Assembly: GCA_016712275.1 (NCBI GenBank) | Contig: JADJRI010000008.1 | Span: forward strand, 62,001 to 126,000 | DNA length: 64,000 bases | Reading direction: 5' to 3' | Origin: Planctomycetota bacterium | Lineage (GTDB): Bacteria; Planctomycetota; Phycisphaerae; UBA1845; UTPLA1 | Part shown: positions 29,136 to 38,063 of the stretch, piece by piece | How positions within the stretch are numbered: position 1 is the first letter of the stretch | Layout of the letters: each line of letters begins with the position of its first letter | Made by a program: the position numbers and the translations under genes | Notes under the pieces: generated by a model | Database searches by the model: none | Seen by the model: only the letters and a program-made list of their open reading frames with translations | Told to the model about the DNA's origin: nothing

Positions 29136-29570
29136 ATGAGTGCAGTATTTTCTCTCATGCTGCTTTCCCGAATTATGCAAGCCAGCACGCCACCACTGCA
29201 CGACGACAACCTTCGCATCCACCCGGCCCACCCCGGCTACTACGAACCCATCGTCAATTTCGCCGACCCGCAGGAACCCTTGCGCTCAGGCCCCTTCTGC
29301 TGTGACACCCCGGTCATCGACTTCGGTCGAATCCGCGCGGGCCAGAACCTCTGGGTCACATTCCCCGTCACCAACTCCGGCGACCGGACGATCATGGTTC
29401 GCGCCCTGCAGGGCTGTTCCTGTACCAACTCCCCCATCGGCCCGCTGATCCTCGAGCCGGGCCAAACCGGCGAATTCCAATTGACTCTAAGTACCAAGAA
29501 CGGCAACGGCCCGATTAGAAAGACCATGACCATCAAAGTCATCGCCGAATTCGACGTGCAGTCCAATTAA
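29136..29570 (+). CDS. Exported DUF1573 protein
   Basis: 144 residues. A short hydrophobic N-terminus (VFSLMLLSRIMQA) is a probable signal. The body is a single Ig-like DUF1573 domain: PVIDFGRIRAGQNLWVTFPV, NSGDRTIMVRALQGCSCTN, LEPGQTGEFQLTLSTKN, and KTMTIKVIAEF. The CSC motif is characteristic. DUF1573 domains are common in Bacteroidetes and planctomycetes; the function is unknown and structural or binding roles are assumed. A second DUF1573 protein, fused to thioredoxin, lies at 48626-50297. Confidence 0.82.
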   Translation: MSAVFSLMLLSRIMQASTPPLHDDNLRIHPAHPGYYEPIVNFADPQEPLRSGPFCCDTPVIDFGRIRAGQNLWVTFPVTNSGDRTIMVRALQGCSCTNSPIGPLILEPGQTGEFQLTLSTKNGNGPIRKTMTIKVIAEFDVQSN

Positions 29571-29593
29571 CCTGAACAGCAAAAACACTCTCA

Positions 29594-29625
29594 ATCGCCA
29601 AATCACCAAATCGCAATATCGCCAA
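29594..29625. repeat. Octamer tandem array (ATCGCCAA type)
   Basis: Four units: ATCGCCAA, ATCACCAA, ATCGCAAT, ATCGCCAA. Non-coding, just after the DUF1573 stop. Confidence 0.75.
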
Positions 29626-29782
29626 ATCCCATGACCGTGTAATTCTCATACCTAACTAATTCCAAATGTAACTTGACAAATCCCCGGCTTGGTCTATCTT
29701 GAACCATGCACCCCACACCCGCCATATCACGCCCTTCGTTCGTCCGCTCCGCCTCCCATTCCGGCATTGCAGCGTTTTCTCA

Positions 29783-29814
29783 ACCGCCAAATCGCCAGTT
29801 CGCCCAATCGCCAG
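29783..29814. repeat. Octamer tandem array (ATCGCCAG type)
   Basis: Four units: ACCGCCAA, ATCGCCAG, TTCGCCCA, ATCGCCAG. It shares its unit with the array at 29594-29625. Confidence 0.75.
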
Positions 29815-29928
29815 ATCATTCCCAAGCTGAATCTATGTGGAGGTTTGCGCGCGGCAAAACAAGGGTCGCCGCCAATGGTCACACGACCGAACCCATTACA
29901 AGAAAACAACTTATGAAATCATCGCACC

Positions 29929-29997
29929 GTGAAATTCAGGTGAAAATGACACTGAATCAGCCCCTGAAGACGCATCATGCGTTCACCCTCACACCGA
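29929..29997 (+). repeat. Dispersed element, copy 1 (KMTxNxPxKTH)
   Basis: About 69 bases similar to the reverse complement of 37176-37243, by eye about two thirds identical. In one frame both read as E-(I/F)-Q-x-KMT-x-N-x-P-x-KTH-x2-FT, so the element may once have been coding or may carry a conserved short peptide. Confidence 0.5.
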
Positions 29998-30187
29998 CCG
30001 CCTCGCAATCCCAAACCCTTTTTCAACAAAATCGACAATTTCTCGATCTTCTGGCAAGTCCCCCGGCCCCTTTTTGCGTATATGGAAATGAAAGGCCGCA
30101 TCCGCACGCTCAATTCGTCTCATCGACGCTATCCGTCCATTCGCGGCCGCACCGTTCTCGTTTCGCAAAGCAAGAAGGAGACTGACC

Positions 30188-31219
30188 ATGTCATCTGCCA
30201 CCCATCGATTCGGCTTGGCCGCTATCGGTTTCGGATTCATCCTGAATCTCTCGGTCTGCACCGGTTGCCAAACCGACATGCCCGCCGGCATGGGTCTTCC
30301 CGGCGATGTCGGCGATCCCGGGCCCGCCGGGCCGCAGGGCGCGCAAGGCGATCAAGGCCCAGTAGGACCAACCGGCCCGGAGGGCCCAGCCGGTACGGAT
30401 GCAAGCGTCACGGCCGGTGAAGGCATCACCATCGTCAACGGCGAAGTTGCTTTGGATACGAACATGACCGATGGCCGCTATTGGAGCCGGCATGGCAACG
30501 CAGGCATCGATCCGGCCGTCGACTGGTTCGGCACGTCGGACAATCAACCGTTGATTTTCAAGACCAACGGAGCAAAGCGATTTGAATTGGACGATTTCGG
30601 TTCCGTTCGTATCGGCGATCGGAACGAGGGCGCGGCACTCTCCTTTACGCCTGTCACCGGCTCCGCCGATCCCTATGTGGCGATGACGTTTTTGGATTCA
30701 AGCGGCAGCATATCCAAGCTGTTCTGCTATTGGGGTCGAATGTACATTCCGATCGGAAGGTTTGGCATCGGCCGCGACCCGACAACCAACGATCTCGAAG
30801 TCGGCGGCACCGCGTCGAAGGCGACGGCCGGAGACTGGCTCGGCAATTCCGACCGCCGCATCAAAACCGGCATCGAAACGGTGACTGGCGCCCTCGATAC
30901 ACTGGATCGCGTTCGGCTGGTCAACTTCCGATACACCGATGACTACCGCGCGACACACAAGGGCGTGCAGGATCGGCCCTACATGAGCGTCATCGCCCAG
31001 GAATTCCGCGAAGTTTTCCCCGACTATGTACAGGGCAGCGGCGAATTCCTCCCCAGCGGCGAGGAGATCCTGCAAATCGATCCCTTCCCGCTGACCATCT
31101 ACGCAGCCGCCGGCGTGCAGGAGCTGCACAAGAAAATGGAGCAGCAGGCGAAGAAGATCGAAGAACTCGAAGCCCGCCTCAATGCCATCACAGAGGCACT
31201 CGAATCGGGCTCGAAGTAA
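30188..31219 (+). CDS. Exported collagen-like protein with S74-type chaperone C-terminus
   Basis: 343 residues, AAGGAG before the ATG. Signal or lipoprotein leader (FILNLSVCTGC), then twelve Gly-x-y triplets at about residues 36-71. A beta-rich stalk follows (GITIVNGEVALDTNMTDGRYW, AKRFELDDFGSVRIGD). The C-terminus resembles the peptidase_S74 intramolecular chaperone of tail fibres (SDRRIKTGIETVTGALDTL, LVNFRYTDDY, YMSVIAQEFREVFPD), ending in a coiled coil (KKMEQQAKKIEELEARLNAI). Probably a trimeric surface fibre that matures by self-cleavage. No phage genes adjoin it. Confidence 0.82.
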   Translation: MSSATHRFGLAAIGFGFILNLSVCTGCQTDMPAGMGLPGDVGDPGPAGPQGAQGDQGPVGPTGPEGPAGTDASVTAGEGITIVNGEVALDTNMTDGRYWSRHGNAGIDPAVDWFGTSDNQPLIFKTNGAKRFELDDFGSVRIGDRNEGAALSFTPVTGSADPYVAMTFLDSSGSISKLFCYWGRMYIPIGRFGIGRDPTTNDLEVGGTASKATAGDWLGNSDRRIKTGIETVTGALDTLDRVRLVNFRYTDDYRATHKGVQDRPYMSVIAQEFREVFPDYVQGSGEFLPSGEEILQIDPFPLTIYAAAGVQELHKKMEQQAKKIEELEARLNAITEALESGSK

Positions 31220-31300
31220 ACAGTATTTCGGGTCGGATGTATGGATGCAGTTGCCGGCATTGGACTGAGTTTTGCAACGGCATTTGCAAACAAATTGCCG

Positions 31301-32623
31301 TCACTTTTGCAATCGCGGCTGAATCAAAATCCAATCAGAAGACGAGCCGTCCAACTGTTTGGGGTTCTCCGGCGGAATCATGAGCGCAATGGCCTCTCCC
31401 GACTTAACCGACACAATCGTGGAAATCCGCCGCACCTGCCAGGCCTTGACACCGGCCGCGTTCCAATTCGCGGGCGAAATGTCGTGCGGACCGGTGACCG
31501 CACTGCTGCCAAGCGGCAAGTCGAGAGGACCGACAAGTTCGAGGTCGATCCGAAAACGAACGGCGTCCTGATCTGGCGACCGGCCCGAATTGATCGCAAC
31601 ATTCAAGGCGAAGAAAGTGCCTTCGTGTGTCGGAGAAGACGGCGGCACTTGCCAGTGACTCTCCATTTTCATTTGATGATGAGTATCAGCCGTGCCGTTG
31701 AGACGGGACAATCTCGTGTAGCCGGGAACCGGTTTTTCGAATCCAGCAAACTCCGATTGACCAAAGTATGGAAACCGTACCGCCGATTTTCGAAACAATG
31801 CCTCAGCAGTGGCATTCATTCGAAAGACAACGGCGTCGATGGTATAGGTGCCGGCAATGGATTTGCGCACGTCCGCCAAAAGGTCGCGGATCTGCCGGTG
31901 CCCCCATTTTGTCTGGCAAATGATCAGTTCATTCTTCAAGGGTCGAATGTTCCCAACATTCCCGCCTGCGTCGCGCCAACTTTCCGGTTCGACCGTTTCC
32001 ATAATCAACCGGGCAAGCGGCCAACTGGGCGAGTTGCGCCGTTCATCATCGCCCTCGGCCTCGGGAGGTGGCTGAGAACGCGTGTCGCCCTCAGGCAAAA
32101 GGTCGCCGACGGAATAAACAACAAATGTCGTCTTTCTCGACAGGTCTTCCTTGGTCGAAACAAGAACAACTTCGTTCTCCACGACATACATCAACTCCAC
32201 TTCACCGCCGCCGACTTCATCGAGCAGCAATTGCAATGCACGACCAAGCTGCTCATTATTCAGTCGAATATTTACTTCATGATCTTTTTCAATGGCTTGA
32301 GCTTCCAGCGCCATCCAATTCGGAACAATGCTCAGGCCGGCAATCTCCCCCACTTTCTTCAGCGCGGATTCAAAGGACACTCCTTGAAACTTAATCGTTG
32401 GCACTTTCCTCTCCAGCTTTGCTTCGATCGCAGCCTCAGTGGCATTTTCACCAGTCAGGTTCGTTGCAGACGGTTCATTTGCGGAAAGGCTGCATTCGAA
32501 TGCCATGAAAACAAACGCGAATGCAAGCCAATGGAAGCAAAACGTCGTTGGCCGCAAACGCCAAGTGTTCAAAATGTTGCAAAGAAGGGCACTGGAATGC
32601 CGTTGCTTCGATGTCGTCGTCAT
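31301..32623 (-). CDS. Exported STN-domain protein
   Basis: 440 residues from MTTTSKQRH at 32623, chosen because GGAGAG lies just upstream; the frame extends 15 codons further. Signal region FHWLAFAFVFMAFECSLSA. An N-terminal secretin/TonB short (STN) domain follows: KVPTIKFQGVSFESALKKVG, LSIVPNWMAL, NIRLNNEQLGRALQLLLDEV. The rest is beta-rich and resembles the N-domains of secretins, but no secretin pore domain is present. Such stand-alone STN proteins are common in planctomycetes and of unknown role. Confidence 0.75.
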   Translation of the reverse strand: MTTTSKQRHSSALLCNILNTWRLRPTTFCFHWLAFAFVFMAFECSLSANEPSATNLTGENATEAAIEAKLERKVPTIKFQGVSFESALKKVGEIAGLSIVPNWMALEAQAIEKDHEVNIRLNNEQLGRALQLLLDEVGGGEVELMYVVENEVVLVSTKEDLSRKTTFVVYSVGDLLPEGDTRSQPPPEAEGDDERRNSPSWPLARLIMETVEPESWRDAGGNVGNIRPLKNELIICQTKWGHRQIRDLLADVRKSIAGTYTIDAVVFRMNATAEALFRKSAVRFPYFGQSEFAGFEKPVPGYTRLSRLNGTADTHHQMKMESHWQVPPSSPTHEGTFFALNVAINSGRSPDQDAVRFRIDLELVGPLDLPLGSSAVTGPHDISPANWNAAGVKAWQVRRISTIVSVKSGEAIALMIPPENPKQLDGSSSDWILIQPRLQK

Positions 32624-32754
32624 TTTTTCTCTCCGGTGTGAATGACTGTGGCTTGTTTCGGCGGGCACTTCTGGCGGGACTGACTATGAATCATATTCAA
32701 CCGAGGCGTTGGCAGTCAATGAAATTCCCCTTTGTGTCTGCACTCAGCAATCGA

Positions 32755-34041
32755 TTAAGTCGCTGCTGGCACATAGCGACTCACCAACCTGCCGAGCCCG
32801 TCGCGGTCGAGGAGATATGTCAGTCGCAGGCGGGCGGATTTCGCGCCGAGTTCGGGAACGCGATTGGTCGCACGGTCGATGAGTCCGATGGCGCGCTCCA
32901 CGTCATTCTGGTTGAAGGTTGTGCGTGCGGCCGCGAGGCTGCGGGCGAGCCAGCCGATGCAGGCGATGCTGAGTTGCAGCGCGGCCACACCCTCGACAAT
33001 CGAAAATCCGTAATAGCCGGGGCCAAAAACCGAGCGGCCTTCAAAGCGGGCGAGCAGATATCGAAGCAGCAATCCGTCGACTTCCTTTTCCGAAAGCGAG
33101 GCGTCCGGTACGACACGCTCGATTGCATCAAAGGCAGGCGTGCCGATCACGCCGGGAAGCATCGGCATCGCCCCCACTCCAGCGCTCATGGCCCGCGCCC
33201 GGTTTAATTGATTCAAACGGAATCGCAAAGAGGTCCAAAGCGGCGAGACGATTTGCTCGAAGGTGACGTGCTCGCAGTGCGAAAACACCGTCTGACGCAG
33301 CACGCGCATCTCCCGCCTCGAAGGCGCCTCGTGCCGCGCATCCCATGAGTCTTCGGCCAGTTCGCGAATGCCCGCCGCAAGCATGACGACCAACTCTTTT
33401 GCGCTGTCGGCATCGAGCTGCTTCAACTTCGCATGATGAAGCGTGGATGTGAGGCGACCCAGCGCATAAAGCCGCTTCGGCATCGGCACGCTTTCCGTGC
33501 GAAGCCATCGTTCCACATGGGCGACGAATTGATCGGTCTCGGTCGGCGGCAGCTTGACACCGTGTGCAACTGTGACAAAGCCATCGCCATCCGGAGCGAC
33601 GATGGCGGATTGGGCCTGCAGTTCGCCGGACAGCCGCCGGCTGTCGTCTTTGCGCGCTTCGATGGGGCGCTCGCCGTTGGCGGCCACGGTCGGACAATCG
33701 AAACGCAGTGCCACATGCACGCCACCCGGCGCGGCCTCAAGTGTGAAGGGATACAACTGGCAGGCGGCCGGCTTTTCGGTTGCGCCGAATTCCGCGTGAA
33801 TTCTGCATTTGCCGTCATCCGCCAGAAAAACGCAGCCGCCGCCGGGCCTATGCCGCAGAACGTAACTCGAACCGAGCCGAAGGTAGGGTTCGCCCTCGAT
33901 GCGCCCGCCCCATTTCTGTTTGTCGATTTTCGCCCGATCGGCCCGGGTCAGGTGAACCACCAGTTCGCGGCAACAGTTTGTGCAGCTTCGGCATTCGAAG
34001 CGCTGTCGGGGCAGGTCGGGCCAAATGATCGGCAGGTTCAT
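32755..34041 (-). CDS. YkgJ-family cysteine-cluster protein, long form
   Basis: 428 residues. The N-terminal third has the YkgJ/UPF0153 cluster: CRSCTNCCRE, GGGCVFLADDGKCRIHA and KPAACQLYPFTL, likely to bind a metal or Fe-S cluster. The remaining 300 residues are helical with no recognised domain (FVAHVERWLRT, MLAAGIRELAED, LARFEGRSVFGPGYYGFSIVEG). Cytosolic, function unknown. Two shorter YkgJ relatives lie at 43536-44675. The gene upstream on the same strand ends 31 bases before it. Confidence 0.85.
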   Translation of the reverse strand: MNLPIIWPDLPRQRFECRSCTNCCRELVVHLTRADRAKIDKQKWGGRIEGEPYLRLGSSYVLRHRPGGGCVFLADDGKCRIHAEFGATEKPAACQLYPFTLEAAPGGVHVALRFDCPTVAANGERPIEARKDDSRRLSGELQAQSAIVAPDGDGFVTVAHGVKLPPTETDQFVAHVERWLRTESVPMPKRLYALGRLTSTLHHAKLKQLDADSAKELVVMLAAGIRELAEDSWDARHEAPSRREMRVLRQTVFSHCEHVTFEQIVSPLWTSLRFRLNQLNRARAMSAGVGAMPMLPGVIGTPAFDAIERVVPDASLSEKEVDGLLLRYLLARFEGRSVFGPGYYGFSIVEGVAALQLSIACIGWLARSLAAARTTFNQNDVERAIGLIDRATNRVPELGAKSARLRLTYLLDRDGLGRLVSRYVPAAT

Positions 34042-34071
34042 GGCGAAACATCATAAGGGAAGATGGCCGGC

Positions 34072-34599
34072 TCAGTCGTTCTCCGGGAGTTTATATGGCA
34101 CGAGGTGCTTGAGACGCGCGGGCATCGGGGTCAGGGACGGCGGCTGAACGGGGCCGTAGGTCGTGAGAATGGGCATGCCGGAGCGATAGCCGTGGAGGTA
34201 GAATGCGAAACGGATGTCGTCGCCCTTGACCTGATCGAGATAGTCGCCGATGCGCATCGTGCCGTCGAGCGAGAGAAAAACCTCTTCATAGGCAACGGGG
34301 TCGTTGGGACCGATGATCTCGTGGTCGGACTGGCCGAAATCGCCGATGTACATGGTCTTGTCGCGGCCGCGCACGAGCATTTCAATAAGGACGATGGATT
34401 GCAGGGAGCGCCGGGTGGCATAATCCGCGAATTCGCGGGTGTTGCGATCGGGATTGAGGGCGACGAGACCAAAGGACTGGGTGACGGCATGGTCGAATTG
34501 CTCGTCGGAATAGTCGAATGGATGAATGCCGATGATGTTGACCGAGGGCATGAGAAAAGGATAGGCAAAGACATGGGTCGCGGCAAGTTTTTGGCGCAT
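34072..34599 (-). CDS. Conserved hypothetical protein, 175 aa
   Basis: Intact soluble protein. I do not recognise the family. Segments include PSVNIIGIHPFDYSDEQFDHAV, FADYATRRSLQSIVLIEMLV, YIGDFGQSDHEIIGPNDP and RLKHLVPYKLPEND. The start may be 34599 or the internal ATG at 34551; neither has a good ribosome site. It diverges from the SRPBCC gene with 23 bases between them and lies upstream of the YkgJ gene, so it may lead that operon. Confidence 0.6.
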   Translation of the reverse strand: MRQKLAATHVFAYPFLMPSVNIIGIHPFDYSDEQFDHAVTQSFGLVALNPDRNTREFADYATRRSLQSIVLIEMLVRGRDKTMYIGDFGQSDHEIIGPNDPVAYEEVFLSLDGTMRIGDYLDQVKGDDIRFAFYLHGYRSGMPILTTYGPVQPPSLTPMPARLKHLVPYKLPEND

Positions 34600-34622
34600 A
34601 CGGTAGAAGCGAGGTGATCAGC

Positions 34623-35333
34623 ATGGCCCGTTCCGTTACAAGAAAAAAGGCGGCTTCCGTTACCAAGAAACCCATTCAACGAAAGAGCGCCAAAAAGGCG
34701 ACGCCTGTCAAGCGGGCGACGACAGGCAAAACGGTTACATCGCGACGGACTTCGAAAGCGTCCGGCGGCAATTCCACCATTCGCAGCGCGCCGATCATCA
34801 GCGGCATCGGCGACGATGCGGTGCGCAAGGCGACGGGCCAAGGGTGGAAGGAGTGGATCGCCTTGATCGACGATGCGGGCGGCGCCGAGATTTCGCATGC
34901 CAAGATCGCGGAGCATCTGGCCGAGCGGTGCAATGTCGCGCCGTGGTGGAGCCAGATGGTGACGGTCGGCTATGAGCAGGCGAAGGGCCGGCGCGTGAAG
35001 CACGAAAAGCCGGCGGGCTATGAAATCGGCGTCAGCAAGACGCTGGCCGCGCCGGTCGAGCGGGTGTTTGAGGCGTGGCACAACCCCGCCGTGCGAAAGA
35101 AATGGCTGGTGGACCATCGTTTTTCGATTCGCAAGGCGACGCCGTTCAAGTCGATGCGCATCGACTGGGTCGATGGAAAGACGCGGCTGAGTCTGAATTT
35201 TTATTCGAAGCGGGATGGCAAGTCGCTGGTGACCGTTCAACACATGAAACTGACGAGCAGCGCCCAGGCGAAACGGCAAAAGGCGTATTGGGCCGGGCAG
35301 TTGCAGCGGCTGAGCAGGCACTTCGGCGGATAA
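34623..35333 (+). CDS. DUF4287 plus SRPBCC protein with basic N-terminal tail
   Basis: 236 residues from MARSVTRKKAA at 34623, with GCGAGGTGATC upstream. Residues 1-55 are a Lys/Arg/Thr-rich unstructured tail resembling histone-like tails (KKAASVTKKPIQRKSAKKA). A DUF4287-like helical segment (GWKEWIALIDDAGGAEISHAKIAEHL, APWWSQMVTVGYEQAKG) precedes an SRPBCC/AHSA1-type domain (EIGVSKTLAAPVERVFEAWH, HMKLTSSAQAKRQKAYW). The tail suggests nucleic-acid contact, but the ligand of the SRPBCC cavity is unknown. Confidence 0.8.
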   Translation: MARSVTRKKAASVTKKPIQRKSAKKATPVKRATTGKTVTSRRTSKASGGNSTIRSAPIISGIGDDAVRKATGQGWKEWIALIDDAGGAEISHAKIAEHLAERCNVAPWWSQMVTVGYEQAKGRRVKHEKPAGYEIGVSKTLAAPVERVFEAWHNPAVRKKWLVDHRFSIRKATPFKSMRIDWVDGKTRLSLNFYSKRDGKSLVTVQHMKLTSSAQAKRQKAYWAGQLQRLSRHFGG

Positions 35334-35358
35334 GCAGGAAGTAAGTGTCATCACGGTG

Positions 35359-35811
35359 TCACCGTCCGACACAAGCATGCTCCAGATACCACCAATCGTG
35401 TTCGTCGCCGGTGGACAGATAGGTCACGACGGCCCGCAGATCCGAGGCGAGCGGTACATCGAATGCGTAGATTTTCTCGGGCGCGTAAAACTCGCGGTGG
35501 CAGCCCATTCGTTCGAGATCCAAAAGCGTTTGCGTAATGCGATCGGTATGTCGAAACACGATGCGCAGGACACTGCGGCCGGATGGCTTGATGGTGCGCT
35601 TGAAGGTCAGCTGGCCGGCTTCCTCCTCGGCAATCACAAGATCGAGTTTCGCCATGGCAGTGGCGAAGAACGGTATGCTGCGAATTTCGTAAAGCCCATC
35701 CGATGTTGTTGCCGCCCACATCGGCTCGACGGTCATCGGCGGATAGCCGTCGGCATCCTGAACGAGCGGCACATCGATCGACACCAGGTTCTTCGCCGAG
35801 GGAAGGTGCAC
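35359..35811 (-). CDS. DUF4265 protein
   Basis: 151 residues from a GTG at 35811, supported by AGGAG 10 bases upstream; the frame is open to 35919, but that part has no homology-like pattern. DQ-like signature VPLVQDADGYPPMTVEPMWA, YEIRSIPFFATAMAKLDLV, KPSGRSVLRIVFRH, LERMGCHREFY, and WWYLEHACVG match DUF4265 as I recall it. Cytosolic, unknown role, often near toxin-like or polymorphic loci in other bacteria. Confidence 0.72.
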   Translation of the reverse strand: MHLPSAKNLVSIDVPLVQDADGYPPMTVEPMWAATTSDGLYEIRSIPFFATAMAKLDLVIAEEEAGQLTFKRTIKPSGRSVLRIVFRHTDRITQTLLDLERMGCHREFYAPEKIYAFDVPLASDLRAVVTYLSTGDEHDWWYLEHACVGR

Positions 35812-36073
35812 TGCAAACGATCTCCTGAAGACTTGGCCCAAGCCCCGAAAGCGGCAATGATGGAATGTCTCCGCGATTGCGGATATTAGCATTGGAGGGT
35901 GCCGTTTTACAACCGACAATTGCCCGCTTTCTTAACAAAGTGTGTGACAAAACACAGCGCGCTCCGTTCTGCATGTATCGCGGTCGCGACATATGGCCAC
36001 ACGGTGGCGGAGCAATCGACCGACCTACGCCGTTCGCCCCGGACTTTTCGCTTACCTTTTGGAGAACCTTTCG

Positions 36074-37138
36074 ATGAAACCTCTTCAATTTTACTTCGTA
36101 GGCCTGACTGCCATCACCCTTGCACTGACGGGAGCCCACGTTCCGGCCGCTGAGCCGAAGGCGGCGCCGGCGAGTCAGCCGACGACGCAGCCGATCGAGC
36201 GGCCGGGTGTCAATACGATTCAAAAAGAGGCCAATGCCCTGATGCCACTGATTCAGGGCGGCTTCACGCGAAAGTTTCTGGCGGCGACGGCCGATCTGCC
36301 GCGGATCGAGGAGCGAAAGGCCTACGTCGATCCGGCAACGCGAAAATACTACTCGCAGAAAAGTTATGACAAGCTCGATCCATCGGAGCGGGAGGCATTG
36401 CAGCCGATCGCATTTTCCGAGGGCATTTATTACATGACCAAGTATGGTTCGCCGCTGGCCTATTCGCGTGTTTTGGAAACGCTCGACAAACACAAGGTGG
36501 CGATCGGCCCGGGCTGGCGCGTTCTGGATTATGGGTATGGAACCGTCGGCCACCTGCGCTTGCTGGCGATCAACGGGCTTGATGTTGTCGGCGTCGATGT
36601 GGATCCTTTTCTGGGTGAGCTTTACAGCGAGGCGTCGGATCAGGGGGTTGTGAGCGGACGGGGCGGGCGCGACGGGCATATCAAGCTGGTGGATGGTCGA
36701 TGGCCGGGCGATGCATCGGTGAAGAAGGCGGTGGGCGGGAAGTACGATCTGATCGTTTCGAAGAACACGCTCAAGAACGGGTACATCCATCCGGCGCGGC
36801 CGGTCGACAAGCGGATGCTGGTGGACCTGGGTGTCAGCGATGAGGCATTCGTGACGGCGCTGTCGCAGTCGCTGAAAGTGGGCGGGCATGTGATCATTTA
36901 CAACATCTGCCCCGCGCCGGCGGCGGAGGACCAGCCGTACATTCCCTGGGCCGACGGCCGTTGCCCGTTTCCGCGGGAGATGTGGGAGAAGGCGGGCTTC
37001 GAGGTGGTGGCGTTTGACGAGGACGACGGCGCGGCGGTTCGGGCGATGGGCCAGGCGCTGGGGTGGGACGCGGGGCAAAGCCGGAAGGAATTTGATGAGA
37101 GCCTGTTTGCGCATTATTCGATTTTTCGCAGGACGTAG
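36074..37138 (+). CDS. Exported SAM-methyltransferase-like protein
   Basis: 354 residues from the ATG at 36074, with GGAGAA 7 bases upstream. Signal peptide FYFVGLTAITLALTGAHVPAA, then a Pro/Thr/Gln linker (PASQPTTQPIERPG). A class I methyltransferase core follows: WRVLDYGYGTVGHLRLLAIN, VVGVDVDPFLG, KYDLIVSKNTLKNGY, SLKVGGHVIIYNICP, and a late MWEKAGFEVVAFDED. The glycine motif is D-Y-G-Y-G rather than the usual D-x-G-x-G with G in position one, but is otherwise sound. Export of a SAM-fold protein is unexpected, since SAM is cytosolic. Confidence 0.75.
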   Translation: MKPLQFYFVGLTAITLALTGAHVPAAEPKAAPASQPTTQPIERPGVNTIQKEANALMPLIQGGFTRKFLAATADLPRIEERKAYVDPATRKYYSQKSYDKLDPSEREALQPIAFSEGIYYMTKYGSPLAYSRVLETLDKHKVAIGPGWRVLDYGYGTVGHLRLLAINGLDVVGVDVDPFLGELYSEASDQGVVSGRGGRDGHIKLVDGRWPGDASVKKAVGGKYDLIVSKNTLKNGYIHPARPVDKRMLVDLGVSDEAFVTALSQSLKVGGHVIIYNICPAPAAEDQPYIPWADGRCPFPREMWEKAGFEVVAFDEDDGAAVRAMGQALGWDAGQSRKEFDESLFAHYSIFRRT

Positions 37139-37175
37139 GGTTTCGATTCTGCCGGGGTCAATTTTGCAGGTGGCG

Positions 37176-37243
37176 GGGATTGGGGTGAAAATACGATGCG
37201 TTTTCACCGGGTGATTCGGGGTCATTTTCGGCTGAAATTCAAC
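37176..37243 (-). repeat. Dispersed element, copy 2 (KMTxNxPxKTH)
   Basis: Reverse complement resembles 29929-29997. It lies just after the methyltransferase-like gene. The remaining bases from 37139 to 37435 hold G-rich low-complexity sequence and no gene that I can support. Confidence 0.5.
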
Positions 37244-37435
37244 CTGTCTTGTTTTCGCAAGTCGTTTGTTTGTCTTACGTTCGGTGTCGGAACCTTTGCG
37301 GGCGAGGCTCTTTTCCTTAGAAAAACCTACGGGGTGAATCTCATTTTTTTGAGCAAGGGGCCGAGGAGGCAAGGGGCCGGGGGGCCGGGTGGAGGAGGTT
37401 CGCTGCGCGAGTTTCTTGCGCGGGGATGGGACGGT

Positions 37436-37765
37436 GACGGGTTGCAATCTTAGCACTGCGCGTTTTGCGTCGGCGAATCTTAGTTGGGCCAGTTTTTGGA
37501 GGAGGGGGAGGAACTCTTTCTGGGGTTCGCCGAACTCTTTGGAGAGTTTGGCGAGTTTGATGAGGACTTTGGCGAGTTTGTCGCGCTGGCGGGGTGTCAT
37601 GCCTTTGTCGAGTGTTTTGGCGATGCCGGCGAGCATGCCTTTTTCGGCGGCCTGCATGAAGATGAGGTCGCGGATTTTTTGGCGGATGACGGCGAGAATG
37701 AGGCGGGCGCTGAGGGGGAGGTTTTGGGGCGGGCGGGCGAGGATGTTGGCGAGCTGTTTGAGCAT
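37436..37765 (-). CDS. Possible helical protein, 3' end unclear
   Basis: From the ATG at 37765 about 100 codons look genuinely coding: third positions are strongly C, and the sequence is a regular amphipathic helix set (ARLILAVIRQKIRDLIFMQAA, RDKLAKVLIKLAKLSKEFG, KEFLPLLQKLAQLRFADA). After about 37460 the pattern fades, yet the frame stays open for another 2 kb antisense to the methyltransferase-like gene, so the real stop is hidden, perhaps by a shift. No family recognised. The end given is where coding character stops. Confidence 0.4.
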
Positions 37766-37774
37766 GGTTTGAAA

Positions 37775-37806
37775 CGCCAAAAAGTCAAAACGCCAAAATG
37801 CCAAAA
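37775..37806. repeat. Octamer tandem array (CGCCAAAA type)
   Basis: CGCCAAAA, then AGTCAAAA, CGCCAAAA, TGCCAAAA, with one extra A after the first unit. It lies just upstream of the possible helical protein. Confidence 0.75.
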
Positions 37807-38063
37807 CACTTGGCCGCGATGCGCAACATATCACCGGACTATTGGGGACGGGTTGCTGGGATTCGCTTACGCTCTCGCGTGGGCCCGGCCTTGCTGGGGT
37901 CGGCCGATCGAGGTTGATCGTAGCGGCGGCGGCTGGAGAGCCTACCAAATTGCGTTAATTATTCGATCTGAGGGGTGCCGAACGCTTTACACCGGCGGCT
38001 GAGTATCGCTAGAATCAAGGCTTACAGGTTCAAACATTCGGGCTTCTTCGGGAGTATTCGGCC

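Larger units (their letters stand above)
29626..30187. other. Repeat-bearing intergenic region
   Basis: Over 550 bases without a convincing gene. It holds the octamer array at 29783-29814 and a dispersed element at 29929-29997. An open frame from 29706 to 30185 has no family, no RBS and spans the repeats, so I do not call it. Confidence 0.55.

Noticed and set aside
29706..30185. 159-codon frame with many Gln/Pro/His
   Set aside because: No family, no ribosome site, spans an octamer array and a dispersed element.
35351..37948. 865-codon open frame on the minus strand
   Set aside because: It runs antisense through the methyltransferase-like gene and the DUF4265 gene; only its first 100 codons after 37765 look coding.
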